A stretch of DNA of 64,000 nucleotides from Mycolicibacter arupensis (GTDB lineage Bacteria > Actinomycetota > Actinomycetes > Mycobacteriales > Mycobacteriaceae). Below, in pieces: positions 17,597 through 28,111 of the stretch (positions are counted from its first letter, which is position 1; each line of letters starts with the position of its first letter). The DNA lies in the NCBI RefSeq assembly GCF_002086515.1, contig NZ_MVHH01000015.1, forward strand, positions 27,093 to 91,092, given 5' to 3'. A program made the position numbers and the translations under genes. The notes beneath the pieces were generated by a model. The model searched no databases, was not told the DNA's origin, and saw only the letters and a program-made list of their open reading frames with translations.

Positions 17597-18538
17597 TTAC
17601 GCGGTCGCACGCTGCTGTGTGCCCGAGCGCCCTGGTGCACCTGTCGGCGGACCTTGCGGGACTCGCCCTCGATCCGGGCCCTCGCTGGCCTCGGCGGCTT
17701 CGACGCGGGCGAGTTTGATGATTGCCGTCACCATCACCAGCGTCGCCGCAGCCAGGAGGAGCAGCGCCAGGTGACCGGTATTGATCGTCTCGCCGAGAAC
17801 CAGGACACCCAGCGCCGCCGCCACCACCGGCTGCGACACCTCCAGCGCCGGCATGGAAGCGGTCAGCGGTCCGGCGCGAAACGCCGCCTGCCCAAGTACC
17901 AGGCCGCCCGCCATTGCCAGGAGGCATCCGTAAAGCTCGGGTGCCCGGGCCACCTCCCACAGTCCGTCGCCCAACCTGCCGGTGACCTGTTTGGCGAGGA
18001 CGGCGAACACGCCCCACAGCGATCCCGCCACGAACGCCAGCAGGACCGCCGACAGCGCACCGTGTCGCCGTTGCGCGAACGCGACACAGGCCAGCAGCAG
18101 CGGCCCGAACGCAAGGGCCACCGCGACCCAGGTGGGGCCGGGCGCCGTCGCGAGACCGGGTCGGGGGTTGCCCACCGTGACGATCGCAATGACGGCGGCG
18201 GTGAGCAGGCCGGCCCAGGTCCATTCGGATGCGCTCATCGGGCGGCGGTTCCACCGGGCGTTGATCACCAGCGCGAACAGCACCGAAGGCACGAGCATCA
18301 CCTGGACCAGCAGCACCGAGTACTGGCTCAGGGCCGCGGCCTGCAGCCCGATGCTCGCGGCCAGCAGTACCGCGCCCCAACGCCACTGCCGATCACGCAC
18401 CAGTCGCGCCAGCAGGTCGAGATAGCCCAGTGGCTGGCTGTTGAACCGATAGGCGGCGCGCTGCTGCAAGATGTCGCCGAGCGCGATGCACACGGCCGAA
18501 CTCAACGCGAGCAACGAGGCGATGCACGCCTTGACCAT
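17597..18538 (-). CDS. DMT superfamily permease
   Basis: A 313-residue membrane protein with about nine to ten hydrophobic helices in two repeats, beginning LALSSAVCIALGDILQQRAA. This pattern fits the NIPA/EamA-like drug-metabolite transporter branch common in mycobacteria. The C-terminal ~25 residues are polar and rich in Pro and Arg. It is the second gene of the operon, 79 bp after the small protein. Substrate cannot be inferred. Confidence 0.8.
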   Translation of the reverse strand: MVKACIASLLALSSAVCIALGDILQQRAAYRFNSQPLGYLDLLARLVRDRQWRWGAVLLAASIGLQAAALSQYSVLLVQVMLVPSVLFALVINARWNRRPMSASEWTWAGLLTAAVIAIVTVGNPRPGLATAPGPTWVAVALAFGPLLLACVAFAQRRHGALSAVLLAFVAGSLWGVFAVLAKQVTGRLGDGLWEVARAPELYGCLLAMAGGLVLGQAAFRAGPLTASMPALEVSQPVVAAALGVLVLGETINTGHLALLLLAAATLVMVTAIIKLARVEAAEASEGPDRGRVPQGPPTGAPGRSGTQQRATA

Positions 18539-18617
18539 GCGCAGTACCTCCCGTGACTCGGGCCGGCCGGCAATGAGCTGTCACACCGCCGGCTGAACAG
18601 TTGTCAGTGATGGCCGG

Positions 18618-18746
18618 CTACAGCCTGTCGGTGTCGAGGTTCTCGCCGAGAAATGCCTGGTGGCTGAGTACCCCGCGACCCCGATCGGAAACCCCGGGCG
18701 CGTTCTTGTTGGTGGCCTTGGACGGCGGAGAGTATCGGCAGTGCAC
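18618..18746 (-). CDS. 42-residue small protein heading the export operon
   Basis: From GTG 18746 to TAG 18618 a frame of 42 residues begins MHCRYSPPSKATNKNAPG and ends SHQAFLGENLDTDRL. The ribosome site GGAGGAGG lies five bases before the GTG, one of the strongest in the window. The alternative ATG at 18751 touches the ribosome site directly and opens a Pro/Arg-rich shadow frame, so GTG is preferred. No signal peptide or membrane helix; one Cys; the C-terminal part looks like real protein. I do not recognise it. Confidence 0.6.
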   Translation of the reverse strand: MHCRYSPPSKATNKNAPGVSDRGRGVLSHQAFLGENLDTDRL

Positions 18747-18771
18747 GGCATCCTCCTCCTCAGGAGCCAGA

Positions 18772-18797
18772 AAATCTATCTCATTGAATATAGATTT
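18772..18797. promoter_or_regulatory. AT-rich operator-like palindrome
   Basis: AAATCTAT (18772-18779) and ATAGATTT (18790-18797) form a perfect eight-base inverted repeat with a ten-base spacer. On the minus strand it overlaps a TATATT that could serve as a -10 box for the small-protein operon. Unlike the ACGCAC sites of the TetR regulator next door, so another regulator is likely. Confidence 0.5.
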
Positions 18798-18872
18798 CTG
18801 ATACCACGGGAGTTATAAAGACGCAAGGTTCCCAGCGCGGACGGCCCGGACCTAGGCGGGGCCACCGGCCTT

Positions 18873-19541
18873 TCAGTCCGCGCGCGCTGCCAACAGGCCG
18901 ACGCAGGTGGCGGTGAGCAGCCGGGTCAAAGCGGTGGTGAAATCCAGATTCCAATCCGGTGGAACCTGAGATTCCACGGCGTACGCCTCGGTGAGGTCCG
19001 CCGGCGGATGGGCGATCTGCCACAGCGGGGCCGCCAGCGAATACGAGGCCAGCAGCAGGTCTAGTGCACCCTCTTTGCCCAGGCCGGGCAGGGCCCGCTC
19101 GATGGCGTCGGCCATGGCCAGCCCCGCCGCGGTGCTCTTTCGCCGGACCTCGACGACGACGTCGGCGTCGACCTCGTGCTCCAGATGCAGGTGCAGGTTG
19201 GCCAGCATGTCGCAGAACAGCGGGTCTGCAACCAATCCGCTGGTCAGGGTGGCTGCCACACGTGCCGCAGACATCGGCCCGGGCTCGTTCAATGCCGTGC
19301 AGACGTTCGACTCCCAGCGCTGCCAGCTTTCGGCGGCCAGCCGCAGTAGCACTTCCTTGTGGGAGCTGAAGTAGCGCCGCACCGCGGAGTGATGAACCCC
19401 GGCTCGGCTGGCGACCGCGGTCAGCGTGACCGATGCGACCCCGGTTTCGGCGGCCACCGAACGCGCCGCCTCCATCAGTGCTTCGGCCCGCTGACGCTTC
19501 TTCTCGTCGCTGCGCGCGCGTTGGAAGGTCACCGGGGCCAC
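18873..19541 (-). CDS. TetR-family transcriptional regulator
   Basis: A 222-residue one-component repressor. The N-terminal helix-turn-helix is visible ([19 protein letters not shown]), followed by a helical ligand domain with several Trp and Leu runs. GTG starts at 19559, 19541 and 19532 are all in frame; 19541 is chosen because 19559 would lie inside the operator. It is divergent from mmpS-mmpL, and two palindromes with the half-site ACGCAC lie in the shared promoter, so it probably represses itself and the transporter. Confidence 0.85.
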   Translation of the reverse strand: MAPVTFQRARSDEKKRQRAEALMEAARSVAAETGVASVTLTAVASRAGVHHSAVRRYFSSHKEVLLRLAAESWQRWESNVCTALNEPGPMSAARVAATLTSGLVADPLFCDMLANLHLHLEHEVDADVVVEVRRKSTAAGLAMADAIERALPGLGKEGALDLLLASYSLAAPLWQIAHPPADLTEAYAVESQVPPDWNLDFTTALTRLLTATCVGLLAARAD

Positions 19542-19552
19542 GGGGGCAGGAT

Positions 19553-19571
19553 AACGCACATGATGTGCGTT
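19553..19571. promoter_or_regulatory. Operator palindrome 1 (TetR/mmpS intergenic)
   Basis: AACGCACA-TGA-TGTGCGTT is a perfect eight-base inverted repeat with a three-base centre. It lies directly upstream of the TetR start and shares its ACGCAC half-site with the second palindrome 26 bp further right. Confidence 0.7.
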
Positions 19572-19596
19572 GCGGGGCTCCGTGCGCGTGCTGTAG

Positions 19597-19612
19597 CGTG
19601 CGTTTACGCACG
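19597..19612. promoter_or_regulatory. Operator palindrome 2 (upstream of mmpS)
   Basis: CGTGCGT-TT-ACGCACG is a perfect seven-base inverted repeat with a two-base centre, 30 bp before the mmpS ATG. It carries the same ACGCAC half-site as the palindrome at 19553, indicating one regulator for both divergent units. Confidence 0.7.
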
Positions 19613-19642
19613 TTGACTTGGGTTAGGGTACCCAAAGATGAC

Positions 19643-20092
19643 ATGGTGAAGGGGACTCCGATTTTCAAGGTGCTGAGCCGGGTGTGGATACCCCTGGTGA
19701 TCGTGGCAGTGGTGTGTGTCGCCGCATTCGCCGTGACGCGTATCCACGGCCTGTTCGGCTCCGAGAAGCGCCCGTCCTACTCCGACGGCCAGAACGATGA
19801 GACCAAACCGTTCAACCCCAAGCGATTGACCTATGAGATCTTCGGCCCGCCCGGAACCATTGCGGACATCAGCTATTTCGACGTCAACTCCGAACCGCAA
19901 CGGGTTCAGGACGTGGCGCTGCCGTGGCAGCTCGAAATCGTGACCACGCTGCCCGCCGTGGTGGGAAGCATCATGGCGCAGGGCAACAGCAACAGCATCG
20001 GTTGCCGGATCACCGTCGACGGTGAGGTCAAAGCCGAACGGATCTCCAACGAGGTGAACGCCTACACGTTCTGTCTGCTGAAGGCGGCATGA
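19643..20092 (+). CDS. mmpS: MmpS-family membrane protein
   Basis: A 149-residue protein with one N-terminal membrane helix (about residues 11-30) and an exported beta-rich domain containing [11 protein letters not shown] and a late CLLK Cys, the MmpS hallmark. MmpS proteins assist their MmpL partner in siderophore or lipid export. ATG 19643 is chosen because it puts the helix at the N-terminus; longer frames are unlikely. Its stop overlaps the mmpL ATG by four bases (ATGA). Confidence 0.9.
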   Translation: MVKGTPIFKVLSRVWIPLVIVAVVCVAAFAVTRIHGLFGSEKRPSYSDGQNDETKPFNPKRLTYEIFGPPGTIADISYFDVNSEPQRVQDVALPWQLEIVTTLPAVVGSIMAQGNSNSIGCRITVDGEVKAERISNEVNAYTFCLLKAA

Positions 20093-22998
20093 GCCGGCCC
20101 GCACAGCACGGCGCCGGCGGCAACCCCCAGCGACCGTTCATCGCACGGACCATCCGCAAATTCGCGGTTCCCATCATCCTGGCGTGGTTCGCGCTGATCG
20201 CCGTGCTGGCCGCCACGATCCCACCGCTGGAAGAGGTCGGCAAGCAGAACGCCGTCTCGGCGAGCCCCACCGACGCCCCCTCCATGCAGGCCATGACCGA
20301 GATGGGCAAGGTCTTCAAGGAATCGGACTCCGACAGCACCGCGATGATCGTGCTGGAGGCCGATCACGAGCTGGGCGACGCCGAACACGAGTACTACGCC
20401 GAGGTGGTCGACAAGCTCAAGGCCGACACCGCCCACGTCCAGCACGTCCAGGATTTCTGGGGCGACCCGATGACCGCCGTAGGCGCCCAAAGTGCCGACG
20501 GCAGAGCGACGTACGTGCAGTTGAATCTGGTCGGCAATATCGGTCAGGCCGCGGCCAACGAGTCCATCGCAGCGGTTCGCGACATCGTGGATTCGGTCCA
20601 GACCCCGCCGGGGCTGACCGTCTACGTCACCGGAACCGCGGCCCTGGCCGCCGATATGAACCACGCCGGCGACAAGTCGATGTTCAGGATGATGGTGGTC
20701 ACCATCCTGGTGATCCTGACCATGCTGTTGCTCGTCTACCGCTCCGTCGTCACGGTGGCGCTGCTACTGGGCATGGTCTACATGGAGCTCAACGCCGCCA
20801 GCGGCGTGGTGGCATTCATGGGACACCATCATTGGGTCGGGCTGACCACGTTCGCGGTGAACCTGCTGGTCTCGCTGGCGATCGCCGCCGGCACCGACTA
20901 TGCGATCTTCCTGATCGGCCGCTACCACGAGGCGCGGCAAGCCGGCGAAGACCGGGAATCGGCCTACTACACCGCATTCGGCGGTGTCGCGCACGTCATC
21001 TTGGGGTCGGGCCTGACCATCGCCGGAGCGGTGTTCTGCCTGCACTTCACCCGGATGCCCTACTTCGTCACGCTGGGCATCCCGTGTGCGGTGGGCATGC
21101 TCGTCTCGGTCACCGCGGCGCTGACGCTGGGCCCGGCGGTCATCACCGTCGGCAGCCGGTTCGGCCTGTTCGACCCCAAGCGCGCCACCAGCACCCGCGG
21201 GTGGCGGCGGGTGGCCACGGTGATCGTCCGTTGGCCCGGACCGGTTCTGGTTGCCTCGCTGGCGGTCGCCGCCGTCGGGCTGCTGGCCCTGCCGGGCTAC
21301 CAGCAGGCCTACGACGACCGCAAGTACATCCCCACCGACATCCCCGCCAACGAGGGCTTCGCCGCGGCCGATCGGCACTTCTCGCAGTCCCGCATGATGC
21401 CCGAGGTGCTGCTGATCGAATCCGATCACGACCTGCGCAACCCGTCGGACTTCCTGATCATCGACAAGCTGGCCAAGTCGGTGTTCAAGGTCGTCGGGAT
21501 CTCCCGGGTCCAGGCGATCACCCGCCCGCAGGGCACCCCCCTGGAACACACTTCTATCCCGTTCCAGATCAGCATGCAGAACGCCGGCCAGTTGCAGACC
21601 ATGCAGTTCCAGAAGAAACGCATGGACGACATGCTGACGCAGGCCGAGGCGATGGAGCAGACCATCGCCACCATGCGCCAGATGTACGGCTACATGAGCC
21701 AGATGACGGGTATCACCCACGAGATGGTCATGGACATGGACGATCTCCAGCAGCAGATCTACGACATCCGCGACCACATCGCCGACTTCGAAGATTTCTG
21801 GCGGCCGATCCGCAATTACTTCTACTGGGAACCGCACTGCTTCGACATCCCGATCTGTTTCTCGCTGCGCTCGGCGTTCGACATGGTCGACAGCGTGGAC
21901 CCGATGAGTCAGAGCATGGACAAGATGATTGCGCACATGGGCGACATGGACGCACTTCTGCCGCAGATGCTGACCACCTTCCCGCCGATGATCGACACCA
22001 TGGAGACCATGCGGACCATGATGCTGACGATGCACAGCACCATGTCCGGCATCTTCGACCAGATGGACGAGATGAGCGACAACGCCACGGCCATGGGCAA
22101 GGCGTTCGACGAGTCCAAGAACGACGACTCGTTCTACCTGCCGCCAGAGGTGTTCGAGAACCCGGACTTCAAGCGCGCGATGAACATGTTCATCGCGCCG
22201 GATGGCAAGGCCGTCCGGATGATGATCTCGCACCGCGGCAATCCGGCTACCGCCGAAGGCATTTCGCACATCGACAAGATCCGCGTCGCGGCCGAGGAAG
22301 CGCTCAAGGGCACGCCGCTCGAAGACGCCAAGATCTATCTGGGCGGGACCGCGTCACTGTTCAAGGACATGCACGACGGCTCCAGCTATGACCTGCTGAT
22401 CGCCGGAATCGCTTCGCTGTGCCTGATTTTCATCATCATGCTGCTGATCACCCGGGCGCTGATCGCGGCGCTGGTGATCGTCGGAACCGTGGCACTGTCG
22501 CTTGGGGCGTCGTTCGGTCTGTCGGTGTTGTTCTGGCAGTACCTCATCGGCATCCAGTTGCACTGGCTGGTGCTGGTGATGTCGGTGATCATCCTGCTGG
22601 CGGTGGGATCGGACTACAACCTGCTGCTGGTCGCCCGATTCAAGGAAGAGATCCACGCCGGGCTGCGCACCGGCATCATCCGGGCGATGGGCGGCACCGG
22701 GAAGGTGGTGACGTCGGCGGGCCTGGTTTTTGCCCTCACCATGACGTCGATGGCGGTCAGCGACCTGCGCATCATCGGGCAGATCGGTACCACGATCGGT
22801 CTGGGTCTGCTGTTCGACACGTTGATCGTGCGGTCGTTCATGACGCCGTCCATCGCGGCCCTGCTGGGGCGCTGGTTCTGGTGGCCCATCAACGTGTTGC
22901 CGCACGTGGGCGGCAAGGCCGCCCGGCACCGCGAGGCGGCCGCCTTGGCGCGCGGTGGGGATGGGCAAGACACCGAGGAGTTGGCTCACAAGCGTTAG
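20089..22998 (+). CDS. mmpL: MmpL-family RND transporter
   Basis: A 969-residue RND permease of the MmpL4/MmpL5 class, with Asp-Tyr proton-relay motifs [16 protein letters not shown] and [16 protein letters not shown]. The periplasmic region between helices 7 and 8 (about residues 500-690) is Met-rich and predicted helical, as in MmpL4/5, which form a long coiled-coil hairpin. It pairs with mmpS and is controlled by the divergent TetR gene. The exact substrate is unknown; MmpL4/5 move mycobactins and drugs. Confidence 0.93.
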   Translation: MSRPAQHGAGGNPQRPFIARTIRKFAVPIILAWFALIAVLAATIPPLEEVGKQNAVSASPTDAPSMQAMTEMGKVFKESDSDSTAMIVLEADHELGDAEHEYYAEVVDKLKADTAHVQHVQDFWGDPMTAVGAQSADGRATYVQLNLVGNIGQAAANESIAAVRDIVDSVQTPPGLTVYVTGTAALAADMNHAGDKSMFRMMVVTILVILTMLLLVYRSVVTVALLLGMVYMELNAASGVVAFMGHHHWVGLTTFAVNLLVSLAIAAGTDYAIFLIGRYHEARQAGEDRESAYYTAFGGVAHVILGSGLTIAGAVFCLHFTRMPYFVTLGIPCAVGMLVSVTAALTLGPAVITVGSRFGLFDPKRATSTRGWRRVATVIVRWPGPVLVASLAVAAVGLLALPGYQQAYDDRKYIPTDIPANEGFAAADRHFSQSRMMPEVLLIESDHDLRNPSDFLIIDKLAKSVFKVVGISRVQAITRPQGTPLEHTSIPFQISMQNAGQLQTMQFQKKRMDDMLTQAEAMEQTIATMRQMYGYMSQMTGITHEMVMDMDDLQQQIYDIRDHIADFEDFWRPIRNYFYWEPHCFDIPICFSLRSAFDMVDSVDPMSQSMDKMIAHMGDMDALLPQMLTTFPPMIDTMETMRTMMLTMHSTMSGIFDQMDEMSDNATAMGKAFDESKNDDSFYLPPEVFENPDFKRAMNMFIAPDGKAVRMMISHRGNPATAEGISHIDKIRVAAEEALKGTPLEDAKIYLGGTASLFKDMHDGSSYDLLIAGIASLCLIFIIMLLITRALIAALVIVGTVALSLGASFGLSVLFWQYLIGIQLHWLVLVMSVIILLAVGSDYNLLLVARFKEEIHAGLRTGIIRAMGGTGKVVTSAGLVFALTMTSMAVSDLRIIGQIGTTIGLGLLFDTLIVRSFMTPSIAALLGRWFWWPINVLPHVGGKAARHREAAALARGGDGQDTEELAHKR

Positions 22999-23042
22999 CC
23001 CGCTGTGAGCGATTCCATGGTCGAACGGCCACAAACAATTAG

Positions 23043-23071
23043 GTAGCATGACTAAAGTTATGTAGCATGAC
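23043..23071. repeat. Direct repeat GTAGCATGAC
   Basis: GTAGCATGAC occurs at 23043-23052 and again at 23062-23071, 19 bp start to start, in the 190-bp gap before the DUF5078 gene. Spacing near two helical turns suits a regulator site. No other content is recognisable in this gap. Confidence 0.4.
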
Positions 23072-23188
23072 GAAGTGAGTTCGGCGGGCTGGTTGTGCCG
23101 TTTATCGCCGCTTTCGCCTCACCCGTCTCAGCGGTCTCACCTGCGGGTTTGGCTAGCAGAAAACTGACACAGTGAAAGGACCGGGGGA

Positions 23189-23680
23189 ATGGCTACAGTG
23201 GATTCCATGCGTACGCACCGCCCGTTTCTGCGGGGCATCGTCGTGGCCGCTGCCGCCGCAAGCGCAGCCATGGCCGCCGCGTTGCTGCCCGCCGTCGCCT
23301 CCGCCGACGCGACCGACGACTTCCCGATTCCGCGTCGGGTGATTCACACTGACTGCAGTGCCGAGCAGATGCTGGCCGCCAGCCGCGACCTGTCGCCGAT
23401 CTACTACGAGCGCTACATGATCGATATGCACAACAAGCCGGTGCAGGTGCAGCACGCGGCCATCGACAAGATGCACTGGTTCTTTTCGCTCAGCCCCGAG
23501 CAGCGCCGGGCCTACTCCGAGGAGTTGGCGACCAACTTCGCCGACCCACTGACGGTGTCGTGGCCCAACCACGCGAAGATCTTCTTCAACAACAAGGGTG
23601 TTGTTGCCAAGTCGACCGAGGCATGCAGCCAGTACCCCCGCGACGACATGTCGGTGTGGGACTGGGCGCCCAAGCCGTAA
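23189..23680 (+). CDS. DUF5078-type exported protein
   Basis: A 163-residue protein with a signal peptide (hydrophobic segment about residues 14-35, Ala-rich, ending near ASA). The mature part has two Cys (HTDCSAEQ and EACSQYP) and several Tyr/Trp/His, resembling the mycobacterial DUF5078 family. ATG 23189 follows a purine-rich GAAAGGACCGGGGGA site; ATG 23207 is an alternative. Function unknown. It is followed ten bases later by another exported protein. Confidence 0.65.
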   Translation: MATVDSMRTHRPFLRGIVVAAAAASAAMAAALLPAVASADATDDFPIPRRVIHTDCSAEQMLAASRDLSPIYYERYMIDMHNKPVQVQHAAIDKMHWFFSLSPEQRRAYSEELATNFADPLTVSWPNHAKIFFNNKGVVAKSTEACSQYPRDDMSVWDWAPKP

Positions 23681-23690
23681 CGGCAGATCG

Positions 23691-24257
23691 ATGAACGGTT
23701 CCCACCGTCGCATCTTGCGGCTTCTGGTCGGCGCCGCTGCGGCCGCCGGGGGCCTGTTCCTGGCGGCTCCCGGATCACCCGCGCAGGCCCAGCCCGCGGG
23801 GTTTCCCAACTTCGACGACTTCGCCACGGTGCCGGTGGACAACTACATCTCGACCGGACCCAAGGGGCCGGGGCGATGGGTGAACTTCTCCACGCCCTAC
23901 AACGTCGCCTGTCAATTCGATGCCATCGATCCGCCGGCGGGAACGTCGCAGGCCATCATCTGTGACGGTGACATGCCCGGATTGGCCAACGCGCCGCTGG
24001 GCTCGGGTGCCCCCGTGCCCGATGGCTGCGTGATCGGCACCGTACGCTCGCAGGGCGCTGCGGGCCTACGGCTCAACCGTGAACCGGCCACTTGCGGCCG
24101 CCAGTTCTCCAACGGCGCATTCCTGGGTGTCGGGCAGAAGCTGTCCTACGGCAACGTCACCTGTGCGGTGGGCAATGATCAGCTGGTCGCCTGCCTGGAC
24201 ACCTCGCTGGGGCAGCACGGGTTCGTGCTGAGCCCCTCGGGCAGCACCGCGTTCTGA
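23691..24257 (+). CDS. Exported protein of unknown function
   Basis: The 188-residue product has an N-terminal signal (RRILRLLVGAAAAAGGLFLA, cleaved near QAQ). A mature domain with five Cys follows, arranged so that disulfides are likely (NVACQFD, IICDG, GCVIG, TCGRQF, VTCAVG, VACLD region). It resembles conserved mycobacterial secreted proteins I cannot name precisely. It is probably co-transcribed with the DUF5078 gene ten bases upstream and convergent with 24270. Confidence 0.65.
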   Translation: MNGSHRRILRLLVGAAAAAGGLFLAAPGSPAQAQPAGFPNFDDFATVPVDNYISTGPKGPGRWVNFSTPYNVACQFDAIDPPAGTSQAIICDGDMPGLANAPLGSGAPVPDGCVIGTVRSQGAAGLRLNREPATCGRQFSNGAFLGVGQKLSYGNVTCAVGNDQLVACLDTSLGQHGFVLSPSGSTAF

Positions 24258-24269
24258 GGCCCCCGCGCG

Positions 24270-25601
24270 CTACGGGGTGACGGTGAACGTGGTCGTGTAC
24301 GTGCGCGGGTGGTAGGGCGGCGGCGGGGAATCGGGCCCGATCGGCCAGCCCTGCGGTGTCGGCCAGGTGCTGACGCGCATCGTGACCTGCTCCTGCCCAT
24401 TGGGGAGAGTCTCGACGTTGACGATGCTCGGCCCGTACGGCACAGCCGGCTGGTTGCCGGGACTCACAATCAAGCCCGGGCCGGTGAGCTCCTGTGCGGG
24501 CGCCTGCAGCAGGCCCTGAGGGCTGCCCGCGGCAACGCCCACGATCTGGCCGCCGTCGCTCGCGCTGGTCAACAGATATCCGCCCTGAGGTAGCGAGACG
24601 ATCTGATTCTCCCGGTTGGCCGAACCCAGATTGGTGAAGGATCCGACCTCGTGCAGGCTGTTCATCCAGGCATGGGGCGGGTCCCCGGCGGCGACCGGCG
24701 CCGACTGCCACAGGGCACGCTGACCGTCCTGGCCGACGTTGCCGACGATCATCATGGTTCCCGATGCGGGGTCGTAGACGCCGCTGGCCTGCGAGATGCC
24801 CACCTTGGTGTCTGCGCCCAGGGGGGTGCCCAGCAGTGGCCCCAGGTCAGTGGCCGGGTCGGCCAGGTCCTGTACCCGCGATTCCGGTGCGATGTAGTTG
24901 TCCGGCGAGGTGCCCGGCCCGTAGGGCCGCACGCTGTAGAACGCGTAGTGCTGTCCGTCGGGGCCGACGGCGGTCCCGGTCGGCAGCGCGCGGAAACCGT
25001 CATCGACGGGGAACGGGTTGTCCATGTCGGGCTGTCCGGGGAGGCGCAGTCGGGGGTGGCCGGTTTCCGGGTCGCCGGTGATGACGATGCCGGTGCCCGG
25101 GATCGTCGCGCCCAGGTCGTAGGGAGCGCCGTCCTGCTTCTCCGGCATCGGCGGGCTGCCCACGCCGTTGATGTTCGGATCGCGTGGCTGCTGGCCGTCA
25201 GCGGCAATGGTGTTGTCCACCAGCCGAATGTGCGAATCCCCGTCCTGGCCGCTACCCAGTCTGTAGTGGTTGGTCAGGGCCTGCGCGAGGTGGGCGCGGC
25301 GCTCGTCGTCGCCGGCCGCGGCAGAGACCACGTGGTGGATCTCGCGGGTCTTGGCGGTCAGGAATCGCTGGAACTGTCGCGAACCCGCGGGGGTGTCCAG
25401 GCCTGGCCATGTGGCGGCCGATTCGCGGATCTCGGCTTCGATGGCATTGAGGCGCTGCCGAGAACCGGTGTTGGCGCGCACGACCTGCTGCAGCATCGCC
25501 TGAAACTCTGTGTCGGCCGCTGCCGACGCGGCCAGCCGGGTCGCGAGCGCCTCTTCACGCGCACGCGCCGCGTCCGCAAAAGCCCCGACGTTCTCGGCCA
25601 T
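24270..25601 (-). CDS. DUF4226-like mycobacterial protein
   Basis: A 443-residue protein without a signal peptide. Residues 1-115 are helical and resemble the DUF4226 domain (SRQRLNAIEAEI segment). Residues 150-400 are rich in Gly, Pro and Asp with repeated short beta segments such as SGVYDPASGTMMIVGN, suggesting a beta-propeller-like body. DUF4226 proteins are largely confined to mycobacteria; no activity is assigned. It lies 29 bp downstream of lucA and may share its transcript. Confidence 0.55.
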   Translation of the reverse strand: MAENVGAFADAARAREEALATRLAASAAADTEFQAMLQQVVRANTGSRQRLNAIEAEIRESAATWPGLDTPAGSRQFQRFLTAKTREIHHVVSAAAGDDERRAHLAQALTNHYRLGSGQDGDSHIRLVDNTIAADGQQPRDPNINGVGSPPMPEKQDGAPYDLGATIPGTGIVITGDPETGHPRLRLPGQPDMDNPFPVDDGFRALPTGTAVGPDGQHYAFYSVRPYGPGTSPDNYIAPESRVQDLADPATDLGPLLGTPLGADTKVGISQASGVYDPASGTMMIVGNVGQDGQRALWQSAPVAAGDPPHAWMNSLHEVGSFTNLGSANRENQIVSLPQGGYLLTSASDGGQIVGVAAGSPQGLLQAPAQELTGPGLIVSPGNQPAVPYGPSIVNVETLPNGQEQVTMRVSTWPTPQGWPIGPDSPPPPYHPRTYTTTFTVTP

Positions 25602-25630
25602 AGCGCCAGGGTAGTCGGGCCGGATCGGGC

Positions 25631-26353
25631 CTACGGGGTCTTTTTCGCCCGCCGCTTGCCCGACGGGCGCAGCGCGTCGCCGTCGGCAGCCTCCGGCTCG
25701 GCGGTCTCGTCGCCGTCTGCCTCGACGCTCTCGGTGGCTTCCGAATCGGCGTCTTCGGTGTCGGATTCAGCTTCCGCGTCGGACTCGTCCTCGGCGTCCA
25801 CCTCGGCCTCGGCGTCCACAGTGTCCTGCGCCGTCTCGTCGCCGGACTTCTTCCCCCGGCGGCGCCCCTGCTTGGGCTGCTTTTCGGCCTTGGGCTTGAT
25901 CGGTTTGGGCGGCGGCGGCGGCATCTCGGCGACGACCGCCAGGTAAAACGCGCCGATCCCCAGCAGGGCGATCGCGGCCGCGGCGCCGTAGATCCCGAAC
26001 AGCCACGTTCCGAAGCTGTCCAGCGACAACCAGATCTCACTGACAGCGGTGCCCGCGATCAAGGCGCCGGCTACCAGGTGCGCCACGATCGAGCCGGACC
26101 GCAGGGACAGCGCCAGCTGCGGGGTGCCGTACTCGGGCTTGCGGGCCTGCTTCAAGACAGCCGCCACCGGCAGCGCCATCGCCGCCACCAGCAGTCCGAG
26201 CAGGACACGCATCACCGTGCCCAGCACGTGTGGGGCGAAGCCGGTCAGCTCCCACCATCGGGGCAGGACGAACAGGAAATACAGCAGGACCGCGAGGGTC
26301 GAGAGCGACGCGTGCCAAACCGTGGCGACGGTACGACTCACGCCACCTCCCAT
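25631..26353 (-). CDS. lucA: LucA-like membrane protein (Rv3723 homologue)
   Basis: A 240-residue protein with four hydrophobic helices in residues 10-165. A Lys-rich stretch (PKPIKPKAEKQPKQGRR) and an Asp/Glu-rich tail (about 170-225) end in a basic C-terminus. Position between tRNA-Ser/aspC and gene order match Rv3723, named LucA, which in M. tuberculosis stabilises Mce1/Mce4 importers for fatty acid and cholesterol uptake. GTG 26341 is an alternative start. The name rests on synteny and architecture. Confidence 0.7.
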   Translation of the reverse strand: MGGGVSRTVATVWHASLSTLAVLLYFLFVLPRWWELTGFAPHVLGTVMRVLLGLLVAAMALPVAAVLKQARKPEYGTPQLALSLRSGSIVAHLVAGALIAGTAVSEIWLSLDSFGTWLFGIYGAAAAIALLGIGAFYLAVVAEMPPPPPKPIKPKAEKQPKQGRRRGKKSGDETAQDTVDAEAEVDAEDESDAEAESDTEDADSEATESVEADGDETAEPEAADGDALRPSGKRRAKKTP

Positions 26354-26367
26354 GCTCGTCAGCTAGT

Positions 26368-26417
26368 GATTCAGGTGCGACCGGACCATCATCGTTCGGT
26401 CCGGCCGCACCTGAATC
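26368..26417 (-). terminator. Hairpin downstream of tRNA-Ser(GGA)
   Basis: Arms 26368-26387 and 26398-26417 pair at 19 of 20 positions around a ten-base loop. On the minus strand it starts five bases after the tRNA 3' end. No U run follows, so it would be a U-less terminator or processing signal; it also separates the tRNA from lucA. Confidence 0.55.
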
Positions 26418-26422
26418 GGGTG

Positions 26423-26508
26423 CGGAGGATAGGGGATTTGAACCCCTGAGGGCTATTAACCCAACCCGCGTTCCAGGCGAGCGCCATAGGCCACTAGGCG
26501 AATCCTCC
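26423..26508 (-). tRNA. tRNA-Ser (anticodon GGA)
   Basis: On the minus strand the acceptor stem GGAGGAT (26508-26502) pairs with ATCCTCC (26430-26424). The anticodon loop CTGGAAC gives GGA (26474-26472), with a long variable arm and GGTTCAAATCC T loop. CCA is not encoded, unlike tRNA-Ser(CGA) at 1929. Decodes UCC/UCU. Confidence 0.95.
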
Positions 26509-26558
26509 GTCGGCAATGGTAGCTGAGTCCGTCGCGGGCCTCGCGCGCCGCTCGTCCT

Positions 26559-26700
26559 GCCCGGCTTCGCCGCGCTCGCGACCACCGCTGTGCCCGCTGG
26601 CGCTGGCCCGCAGCGCCCGGCTTCGCCGCGCTCGCGACCACCGCTGTGCCCGCTGGCGCTGGCCCGCAGCGCCCGGCTTCGCCGCGCTCGCGACCACCGC

Positions 26701-26701
<1 letters not shown>
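26559..26701. repeat. 56-bp tandem repeat (about 2.5 copies)
   Basis: Units start at 26559, 26615 and 26671. Two copies are complete and, as far as I can read, identical; the third stops after 31 bases at the promoter of the 4.5S RNA gene. The unit is GC-rich, begins GCCCGGCTTCGCCGCGCTCG and does not encode a plausible protein. It resembles mycobacterial VNTR loci. Confidence 0.85.
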
Positions 26702-28110
<1,409 letters not shown>

Positions 28111-28111
28111 G

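Noticed and set aside
18618..18746. Small protein as a mycofactocin-type or other known RiPP precursor
   Set aside because: It lacks the C-terminal aromatic core of MftA, and no radical SAM or other maturase is nearby, so the RiPP idea stays open but unsupported.
18601..18801. A 66-codon plus-strand frame opposite the small protein
   Set aside because: No ribosome site; the minus-strand GTG frame has a near-ideal one and the better protein character.
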